Positions 57,681 to 64,000 of a stretch of DNA of 64,000 bases are shown here, one piece after another. The notes under the pieces were generated by a model. That model saw only the letters and a list, made by a program, of their open reading frames with translations, had not been told where the DNA came from and searched no databases. The stretch is from the NCBI RefSeq assembly GCF_006335015.1, contig NZ_VDGT01000017.1, positions 79,391 to 143,390 on the forward strand. The letters are read 5' to 3'. The position numbers and the translations under genes are program-made. Source of the stretch: Streptomyces sedi (GTDB lineage: Bacteria > Actinomycetota > Actinomycetes > Streptomycetales > Streptomycetaceae). Position 1 is the stretch's first letter; every line of letters begins with the position of its first letter.

Positions 57681-59326
57681 CCGTCCCGTTCCCCCTCTCC
57701 CGACGTTCCGGCGCGTGCGGCCCTGCCGTCCCACGGGAGCCGGGCGGTGAACTCGGCGCCCGACACGGTCACCCCGCCGCCCCTTCGGGCGCACACCAGC
57801 CGGGTGATGGCCAGCCCGAGGCCGCGTCCGGCGGCGTCCCTGGCGGGCTTGGTGGTAAAGCCCTGGCGGAAGACCTCGTCGACGAGGTCGGCGGGTACGC
57901 CGGGTCCGGAGTCGGTGACGCGCAGCGTCACCTCGGGGCGGTCGTCGGCGGCGCCGACCGTGGCCTCGACCTCCACCCAGGGGTCGGGGCGACCGCGCAC
58001 CGCGTCGAGCGCGTTGTCGACGAGGTTCCCCGTGACGGTGACGAGGTCGGCGGAGAGCGCCTCGGGGACCGGGCCGAGGCTGCTGCGTTCGGTGACGCGG
58101 AGCGTGGCGCCCTGCTCGGCGGCCAGGCTGGACTTGGCGATGAGCAGCGCGGCGAGCGAGGGGTCCGCGACGCGGGTCAGCACCTCGGACGTGCGCTCCG
58201 CGTGTGCGCCGCTGACCCCCCGCACATAGCGGGTCACCTCGGGGAACTCGCCCAGCTCGACCAGTCCGGCGATGACATGGAGGTGGTTGGAGAACTGGTG
58301 AGCCTGGGCGCGCAGGGTGTCGGTGACACTGCGGGTGGCCGCCAACTGCTGTTGGAGGGAGGCCAGTTCGGTCAGGTCGCGCATCGTGGTCACGGAACCG
58401 GCGGACTGGCCGCGGGTGACCAGTGGTCTGCGGTTGAGGGTGAGCACCCGCTCACCGGTAAAGACCACCTGGTCGTGCTGGTCGTGACCAGTGGTCCTAC
58501 CGGTCAGCACGTCGTGCAGCCCGGCCTCGACGGGCAGTTCGGCCAGGGCGCGCCCGTCGGCGTCGGCGGGCAGCCGCAGCAGCGCGCGGGCGCTGTCGTT
58601 GGCCAGGGAGATCCGGCCCTGCCCGTCCAGGCCCAGCACGCCTTCCCTGATGCCGTGGAGCATGGCCTCGCGGTGCTCCACCAGGCTGGTGATCTCGCCC
58701 GGTTCCAGGCCCAGCGTCTGCCGCTTGATGCGGCGGGCCAGCAGCACCGAGCCGGCGGCGCCCAGCAGGCTGGCGACCGAGACATAGAGCGCCAGGTCGG
58801 GAACGGCGGCGGTGACCCGCTCGGTCGGGCTCGGCGCCTCGCTGGCGACGACGACGGCGCCCAACTGGCGTCCGTCCTCGGCGAAAACGGGGACGTGGGC
58901 GGCGACCGAGGTGCGTTCCTCCGTGGTCGTGGTGCCCGTCCAGGAGCGGCCTCGGAAGACCGGGCTGTCGTCGGGCGCGACGCCGTCGCCCACCCGGCGG
59001 GGGTCGGCCGAGGTCAGCACCCTGCGGTCGAGGCCGGCGATCTCCACGGACGAGGCGCCGGAGACGCCCCTGGCGTGCTCGGCCGTGGCCTCCAGGATGC
59101 CGCGCCTGGCCACGTCGGTGAGGCCCACGCGCACCGCCTCCTGGGAGGCGACCGACTCGGCCACGCCCAGCAGCCGCCCGCTCTCGCTGCGCCGCAGGTC
59201 GCGGTCGGCCTGGGCGATGGAGACGGCGGCGACCACGACCAGAACGACGACGATCAGGCCGAGTTGGAGCACGAGGAACCGCCCGGCGAGAGTGAGCCTG
59301 GGCAGCCCGGGTGCGCGTCCGCGCAT
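57677..59326 (-). CDS. CitA/DctS-family sensor histidine kinase
   Basis: A 549-residue kinase. A first helix (FLVLQLGLIVVVLVVVAAVSIAQ, about 15-38) is followed by an extracellular PDC-like sensor domain (about 40-180), a second helix (LALYVSVASLLGAAGSVLLARRI), a PAS domain (GIREGVLGLDGQGRISLAN), the H-box AHQFSNHLHVIAGLVELG, and an HATPase domain with NLVDNALDAVRG, DSGPGVPADLV and GRGLGLAI. ATG at 59326 has GGGGAGGGG upstream. It is divergent from the transporter and likely senses its substrate. Confidence 0.93.
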   Translation of the reverse strand: MRGRAPGLPRLTLAGRFLVLQLGLIVVVLVVVAAVSIAQADRDLRRSESGRLLGVAESVASQEAVRVGLTDVARRGILEATAEHARGVSGASSVEIAGLDRRVLTSADPRRVGDGVAPDDSPVFRGRSWTGTTTTEERTSVAAHVPVFAEDGRQLGAVVVASEAPSPTERVTAAVPDLALYVSVASLLGAAGSVLLARRIKRQTLGLEPGEITSLVEHREAMLHGIREGVLGLDGQGRISLANDSARALLRLPADADGRALAELPVEAGLHDVLTGRTTGHDQHDQVVFTGERVLTLNRRPLVTRGQSAGSVTTMRDLTELASLQQQLAATRSVTDTLRAQAHQFSNHLHVIAGLVELGEFPEVTRYVRGVSGAHAERTSEVLTRVADPSLAALLIAKSSLAAEQGATLRVTERSSLGPVPEALSADLVTVTGNLVDNALDAVRGRPDPWVEVEATVGAADDRPEVTLRVTDSGPGVPADLVDEVFRQGFTTKPARDAAGRGLGLAITRLVCARRGGGVTVSGAEFTARLPWDGRAARAGTSGEGERDG

Positions 59327-59468
59327 CGCCCCTCCCCTTCCGCCGGGCGCTCCCCCGCCCGCGGCGCGAGGGGAACGGCCCGTGAGCACAACGACCACAA
59401 CCAGCGCAACCGTCAACAACGCGCACGGCTGCTGACAGCGCCCGACGGCGCCACCACGATGAACCGTC

Positions 59469-60473
59469 ATGTTCACCAAGCGACCTGACCCGCGCCGGCG
59501 AACGCTGGGCAGGGTAGCCTACGCGGCCGTCGTCTCCCTCCTCGTCTCACTGGCGGTCTGGGACGCCGGCAGCGGAGACTCCGGCGGCGGCGCCAGAACC
59601 CATCTGACGCTGATGGCGCCGGCCGCGCCCGGTGGCGGCTGGGACCTGGCCGCCCGCGAGTCCCAACAGGCCCTGCGCGGCGCGGCGATCGTCAACAACG
59701 TCGAGGTAGTCAACGTGCCGGGCGCCGCGGGCACCATCGGGCTGAGCCAGATCGCACAGCGCGGCGGCGAGAGCTCGCTGATGATGATCACCGGCGCGGT
59801 GATGGTCGGCGGGATCGAGCTGTCGGGTAACGGCACCACGTTCGAGGACGTGACGCCGATCGCGCGGCTCGCCGACGACTACGGCGCCGTGGTGGTCCCC
59901 GCCGACTCGCCGTACCGGACGCTGGAGGACCTCCTCGACGCGTGGCGCCAGGACCCGCACGGGACGGCCATCGGCGGCGGCTCCATCGGGGGAACGGACC
60001 ACCTGATCGCGGGGCTGCTGGCGCGGGAGGCCGGGATCGACCCGGAGCAGCTCAACTACATCGCCTATCCGGGCGGCGGCGAGGTGACCACCTCGCTGCT
60101 GTCGCACACGGTGGTGGCCGGCGTGAGCGGCTACAACGACTTCTCCGACCAGATCGAGGCCGGCAGGATGCGGGCGCTGGCGCTCTCGGCCGACGACCCC
60201 GTGGACGGCATCGACGTGCCCACGTTCGTCGAGCAGGGCTACGACGTCTCGCTGCCCAACTGGCGCGGGCTGCTGGCCCCTCCGGGCGTGAACGAGGAGC
60301 AGCGCGCCGAACTGGAGGAGATCGCGACCGAGTTGGCGCGCTCCCCCGAGTGGGCGGACACGTTGGAACGCAACCGGTGGGCGGACAGCTTCATGACCGG
60401 CGACGAGTTCGAGGCGTTCCTCGCGGACGAGACCGGTCGCGTGCACGAGATCATCGAGGAGTTGGGACTGTGA
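59469..60473 (+). CDS. tctC: Tripartite tricarboxylate transporter substrate-binding protein (TctC family)
   Basis: A 334-residue extracellular binding protein. It has a basic N-terminus, one hydrophobic segment (VAYAAVVSLLVSLAVWDAGSG) without a lipobox Cys, then the TctC/Bug fold: MAPAAPGGGWDLAARESQQALR, VVNVPGAAGTIGLSQIAQ, GGGSIGGTDHLIAGLLAREAG, YPGGGEVTTSLLSHTVVAGVSG and LPNWRGLLAPPGV. The substrate is probably a carboxylate. It is the first gene of tctC-tctB-tctA, divergent from a CitAB-type system. Confidence 0.95.
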   Translation: MFTKRPDPRRRTLGRVAYAAVVSLLVSLAVWDAGSGDSGGGARTHLTLMAPAAPGGGWDLAARESQQALRGAAIVNNVEVVNVPGAAGTIGLSQIAQRGGESSLMMITGAVMVGGIELSGNGTTFEDVTPIARLADDYGAVVVPADSPYRTLEDLLDAWRQDPHGTAIGGGSIGGTDHLIAGLLAREAGIDPEQLNYIAYPGGGEVTTSLLSHTVVAGVSGYNDFSDQIEAGRMRALALSADDPVDGIDVPTFVEQGYDVSLPNWRGLLAPPGVNEEQRAELEEIATELARSPEWADTLERNRWADSFMTGDEFEAFLADETGRVHEIIEELGL

Positions 60474-61033
60474 GCGGCACCGTGGAGCAGGACGCCGGCG
60501 GGCTGGGCGGCGAGCCGCCGGAGCCGGCGCCGCCGGGCGGCGCGGAGGCCGCCGCGAGCCGGGGCGACTGGGCCGTCGTGGCGCTGCTGCTGGCGCTGGG
60601 GGCGTTTCTCGCGCACGGCACGGCCACGATGGACGTGCCGGAGAACTCCGGTTCGCCCGGCCCCCGTTTCGTGCCGGTCATCGTCACCGTGCTGACCTTC
60701 GTGCTGGCCGCGCTGATGGCCGCCCAGGTGGCGCGCGCGACGGCGGGCGCCGGGGTGCGCGCGCCGGAGCGGTCGGCGCACGGCGAGGAGACGGACTGGC
60801 GCGCGGTGGGCGTCGTGGTGGCGTCGTTCCTGGCGTTCACGGCGCTGCTGTCGCCGCTCGGCTGGCTGCTGTCGGCGGCGCTGCTGTTCTGGGGAACGGG
60901 CTACGCGCTGGGCGGCCGACGCCCGCTGTTCGACGCGGGGGTGGCGCTGTCGGTGTCGGCCGCGTTCCAGCTGGCGTTCTCCGCCGGCCTCGGGCTGGCG
61001 CTGCCGGCCGGCGTGCTGGAAGGAGCGTTCTGA
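60470..61033 (+). CDS. tctB: Tripartite tricarboxylate transporter small membrane subunit TctB
   Basis: A 187-residue protein with a cytoplasmic N-terminus and four predicted helices (WAVVALLLALGAFLAHG, FVPVIVTVLTFVLAALMAAQ, GVVVASFLAFTALLSPLGWLLSAALLFWG, VALSVSAAFQLAFSAGLGLAL), the TctB layout. GTG at 60470 overlaps the tctC stop (GTGA) and the stop overlaps the tctA start (TGATG). The family has low conservation, but context makes the call firm. Confidence 0.93.
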   Translation: MSGTVEQDAGGLGGEPPEPAPPGGAEAAASRGDWAVVALLLALGAFLAHGTATMDVPENSGSPGPRFVPVIVTVLTFVLAALMAAQVARATAGAGVRAPERSAHGEETDWRAVGVVVASFLAFTALLSPLGWLLSAALLFWGTGYALGGRRPLFDAGVALSVSAAFQLAFSAGLGLALPAGVLEGAF

Positions 61034-62550
61034 TGGACACGTTCTCGCTGCTGGGCGACGGGTTCGCGCAGGCGCTGACGCCGCTGAACCTGCTGCTGCT
61101 CCTCGTCGGCGCGGTGCTGGGCACGGCCGTCGGCGTGCTGCCGGGGCTCGGGTCGGCGATGGCGGTGGCGCTGCTGCTGCCGGTGACGTTCGGCCTCGAC
61201 CCGACGGGGGCGTTCATCATGTTCGCCGGCGTCTACTACGGCGGGCTGTTCGGCGACTCCACCGCCGGCATCCTGCTCAACACGCCGGGGAACAGCTCGG
61301 CCATCGCCGCTTCCATCGAGGGGCACCGGATGGCGCTGGCCGGCCGGGCGCCGCAGGCGCTGGCGACCGCCGCGATCGGGGCGTTCACCGGCGGGCTGAT
61401 CGCCACCACGCTGATGGTCTTCCTCGCCCCCCGACTGGTCGACTGGGCGGCGCTGTTCGGCCCCGCGGAGTACTTCGCGCTGGCGGTCTTCGCCTTCGCC
61501 GCGACGGCCACCATCGTCGCGGACTCCCCCGTGAAGGGCTGTGTCTCACTCGCCATCGGACTCTCCCTGGCGCTGGTCGGCGTCGACCCGACCTCGGGCG
61601 CGACGCGGTTCACGCTGGACCAGACGCAGCTGTTCGACGGCATCGCGATCGTGGTGATCACCGTCGGGCTGCTGGCGCTCGGCGAGGTGCTGCACGTCGC
61701 CGCGCGGGGCCGGCGGGGCGCGGTCACGGCACCCGCCGTCGTCGGGCGGCCCTGGCTCTCCCGCGCCGACGTCAGGCTGGCCTGGCCGGCGTGGCTGCGC
61801 GGCACCGGCTTCGGCGTCCCGTTCGGGGTGATCCCCGTCGGAGGCTCGGAGATGCCGACGTTCCTCGCCTACAGCGCCGAGCGGCGGCTGGACCGGCGGC
61901 GCGCGCGGCCCCGGTTCGGGCGCGGCGCGATCCAGGGCGTGGCCGGCCCCGAGGCGGCCGGCAGCGCCACGGCGGGCAGCGCGATGGGCGCGCTGCTGGC
62001 GCTCGGGCTGCCGACGTCGGCGACGGCGGCGATCATGCTGGCCGGGTTCCAGCAGTACGGAATGCAGCCGGGGCCGCTGCTCTTCGAACGGAACGCGGAC
62101 CTGGTGTGGACGCTGCTGGCCTCGCTGTTCCTGGGCATCGTGGTGCTGCTGATACTCAACCTGCCGTTCGCCCCGCTGTGGGCGAAGCTGCTGCTGATCC
62201 CCCGGCACCACCTGTACGCCGGCATCACCGTCTGCTGCGGCCTCGGCGTCTACGCGACGGGCGCCTCGACGTTCGACCTGGTGCTGGTCCTGGCGATCGG
62301 GCTGCTGGGGCTGCTGATGCGCCGCCACGGGCTGCCGCTGGCCCCGGTGCTGATCGGCGTCATCCTCGGCCCGCTGGCGGAGACGGAGCTGCGGCGCGCG
62401 CTGGCGGTCAGCGAGAACGACGTCATGGCGCTCTTCGACAGCGGCATCACCCGCGCGCTCTACGGGCTGCTGCTGGCCGGGCTGGTGCTCGCCGTGGTGA
62501 CGCGGCTGCGCGCGCGGGCCCGCCGACGCGCGGCGGAGCCCGTGGGGTGA
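61033..62550 (+). CDS. tctA: Tripartite tricarboxylate transporter large permease TctA
   Basis: The 505-residue cation-coupled permease of the TTT family. It has about 11-12 helices and the hallmark motifs PGLGSAMAVALLLPVTFGLDPTGAFIMFAGVYYGGLFG, GDSTAGILLNTPGNSSAIAASIEGH, and KLLLIPRHHLYAGITVCCGLGVYA. A Pro-Gly-rich loop GAIQGVAGPEAAGSATAGSAMGALLALGLPTSATAAIML matches the family. Together with TctB and a TctC it imports an extracellular carboxylate such as citrate. Confidence 0.96.
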   Translation: MDTFSLLGDGFAQALTPLNLLLLLVGAVLGTAVGVLPGLGSAMAVALLLPVTFGLDPTGAFIMFAGVYYGGLFGDSTAGILLNTPGNSSAIAASIEGHRMALAGRAPQALATAAIGAFTGGLIATTLMVFLAPRLVDWAALFGPAEYFALAVFAFAATATIVADSPVKGCVSLAIGLSLALVGVDPTSGATRFTLDQTQLFDGIAIVVITVGLLALGEVLHVAARGRRGAVTAPAVVGRPWLSRADVRLAWPAWLRGTGFGVPFGVIPVGGSEMPTFLAYSAERRLDRRRARPRFGRGAIQGVAGPEAAGSATAGSAMGALLALGLPTSATAAIMLAGFQQYGMQPGPLLFERNADLVWTLLASLFLGIVVLLILNLPFAPLWAKLLLIPRHHLYAGITVCCGLGVYATGASTFDLVLVLAIGLLGLLMRRHGLPLAPVLIGVILGPLAETELRRALAVSENDVMALFDSGITRALYGLLLAGLVLAVVTRLRARARRRAAEPVG

Positions 62551-62587
62551 GGCCCCCCGGCGGGCGCGCTCGCCGCGCCCGGGCAGG

Positions 62588-63613
62588 ATGGGCGGGGTGA
62601 CGACGTGGCGGAGGCGCGGGCTGCACGGGCACGGGCACGGGCAGGGAACGTGGCGGAGGCGCGGGCGGGGAACGGTGACGGGCCGGCTGGCCCTGGTCCT
62701 GGTGACCCTCGCCTCGGCCGCGGGCTGCCTCACCGGCCCCGAACCGGAGGCCGTGCTGCGGGTGATGGTGCCCAACACGGCGGGCAGCGGCTACGACGTC
62801 ACCGGCCGCACGCTGGTCGTCAGCCTGCGGGAGGCAGGGATCACCGACGCGGAGGCGTTCAACCTCACCGGCGGCTCGGGCACCGTGGCGCTCTCCCGGC
62901 TGCTGCACGAACGGGGCAACGACCGGCTGGTGCTGCTGATGGGCCTGGGCCTGGTCGGCAGCGCGCAGGCCACGCCCGAGGCGCCGGGCGTCGGCGACGC
63001 GGAGCCGCTGGCGCGGCTCGTCGAGGAGCCGGAGGCGCTGATCGTCCCCACGGACTCGCCGCTGGACTCGGTGGAGACGCTGCTCGCCGGCTGGGAGGCC
63101 GGCGAGGTCACCACCGGCATCGGCTCCCATGTCGGCGGCCCCGACCACCTGGCGTGGCGCGAGGCCGTCCGGGCCGCCGGGCTCGCCCCCGAGGCGGGGC
63201 GGAACGCCCGCTACGACGGGGGCGGCGCGCTGCTCGGCGCGCTGCTGAGCGGCGAGGTGGACGCCATCATGACCGGCCTCAGCGAGTACCGGCACGCGCT
63301 GGCGGCCGGCGAGCTGCGGGTGCTGGCGGTCACGGGCGCGGAACGGGTTCCCGGGGTGGACGCGCCGACGTTCCGGGAGCTGGGCTACGCGTGGGAGTTC
63401 GTCAACTGGCGCGGCCTGCTCGCCCCTCCCGGGCTGACGGACGGCCAACGCGAGGGGCTGCTCGACGCGTTGGACGCGCTGCACGAGAGCGAGACCTGGC
63501 GCGCGGCGCTGCGGGAGAACGGGTGGCGCGACGCGTATCTGACGGGTGAGCCGTTCGTGCGCTTCCTGCACGAGGAGGCGTCTCGACGGGCCGCGGACAA
63601 CGACCGGCCCTAG
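62588..63613 (+). CDS. Second TctC-like substrate-binding lipoprotein
   Basis: Up to 341 residues, with a lipobox LASAAGC that predicts a lipid-anchored protein, then TctC-family blocks: VMVPNTAGSGYDVTGRTLVV, GGSGTVALSRLLHERG, GSHVGGPDHLAWREAV, YDGGGALLGALLSGEVDAIMTGLSEY and FVNWRGLLAPPGLTDGQ. The start is uncertain: ATG 62588 or GTG 62597 gives a basic signal n-region with RRR motifs; GTG 62675, with a GGGG site, gives a very short one. It follows tctA by 37 bp, so the operon ends with a second binding protein. Confidence 0.9.
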   Translation: MGGVTTWRRRGLHGHGHGQGTWRRRGRGTVTGRLALVLVTLASAAGCLTGPEPEAVLRVMVPNTAGSGYDVTGRTLVVSLREAGITDAEAFNLTGGSGTVALSRLLHERGNDRLVLLMGLGLVGSAQATPEAPGVGDAEPLARLVEEPEALIVPTDSPLDSVETLLAGWEAGEVTTGIGSHVGGPDHLAWREAVRAAGLAPEAGRNARYDGGGALLGALLSGEVDAIMTGLSEYRHALAAGELRVLAVTGAERVPGVDAPTFRELGYAWEFVNWRGLLAPPGLTDGQREGLLDALDALHESETWRAALRENGWRDAYLTGEPFVRFLHEEASRRAADNDRP

Positions 63614-63626
63614 CCGCGACGCCCCC

Positions 63627-64000
63627 AGGGGCGCGGGGAACTGCGCGGCGCATCCGTGGCGGGCCGCAGACGACAACCGTCCTAGCCGGACCGGTACGTA
63701 GTCGACCTCCACCCGGCGGACGGTTGCCCGCGCAGTTCCCCGCGCCCCCACACAACCCGCCGGCGGCCCGCAGACAACAACCGGCCCAAGCCGCAACAAC
63801 CCCAGGGGCGCGGGGAACTGCGCGGTGCACCCGAGCCGGGCCGCAGACGACAACCGTCCTAGCCGGACCGGCGCGTAGTCGACCTCCACCCGGCGGACGG
63901 TTGCCCGCGCAGTTCCCCGCGCCCCCACACAACCCGCCGGCGGCCCGCAGACAACAACCGTCCAAGCCGCAACAACCCCAGGGGCGCGGGGAACTGCGCG
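63627..64000. repeat. 177-bp tandem repeat array at the right edge
   Basis: No gene after 63613. Tandem units begin at 63627, 63804 and 63980 (periods 177 and 176 bp); the third runs off the window. Each full unit holds the core GGGGCGCGGGGAACTGCGCG (63628, 63805, 63981) and, about 100 bp on, its inverse complement (63729, 63906). The unit can therefore fold on itself. Shared sub-motifs include GACGACAACCGTCCTAGCCGG and CGTAGTCGACCTCCACCCGG. Confidence 0.92.

Overview
The window is a stretch of very GC-rich actinobacterial chromosome, almost certainly Streptomyces or a close relative. It has bldD and ssgB, which are sporulation regulators typical of streptomycetes. It also has phosphatidylinositol mannoside genes, GTG/TTG starts, 1-4 bp gene overlaps and strongly GC-biased third codon positions. 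There is no phage, insertion sequence, CRISPR array or secondary-metabolite cluster. Gene order is mostly that of a conserved core region.

Layout. 1-2.9 kb: pyrimidine operon pyrR-pyrB-pyrC, pyrC running off the left edge, with a PyrR-binding RNA hairpin over the pyrR ribosome binding site; the divergent gene is bldD with a palindromic operator. 3.6-17 kb: a long leftward run, read from upstream as DUF948 protein, DUF6167 protein, alaS, ruvX, mltG, aroE, aroC, aroK, aroB, aroQ, a P-loop kinase, an M24 peptidase homologue, efp and nusB. 17.2-21 kb: a STAND ATPase, rpsD, and an iron-box-controlled DUF2470/HugZ-like gene. 21.4-29.5 kb: rarA, a VKOR protein, a metallo-hydrolase, a cyclophilin, a DUF349 protein and relA. 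29.7-39 kb: apt, secF, secD, yajC, ruvB, ruvA, ruvC, yebC, pdxT and pdxS, all leftward.

39.7-46.4 kb: the phosphatidylinositol mannoside cluster pimA, acyltransferase, pgsA, then an opposite-strand membrane-protein gene and a HIT hydrolase. Next to the HIT gene is a frameshifted, truncated remnant of threonyl-tRNA synthetase (thrS), in the place where intact thrS sits in the related actinobacterial operon. 46.5-52.5 kb: tRNA-Val, an SRPBCC protein, ssgB, small membrane proteins, a DsbA-like protein, a tandem GNAT protein, pabC, pabB and a four-tRNA cluster. 52.7-63.6 kb: a small membrane protein, a Ser/Thr kinase, an rRNA/tRNA methyltransferase, a fused siroheme enzyme, and a CitAB-type two-component system divergent from tctC-tctB-tctA plus a second TctC-like lipoprotein.

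Four intergenic regions (21.0-21.3, 39.2-39.7, 54.5-54.8 and 63.6-64.0 kb) carry one repeat family. It is built on GGGGCGCGGGGAACTGCGCG and its inverse complement, arranged in longer direct repeats of about 129-181 bp. The most notable observations are the decayed thrS, this repeat family, the M24 protein lacking metal ligands, the PyrR leader element and the iron box. I found no convincing wholly new multi-gene system.
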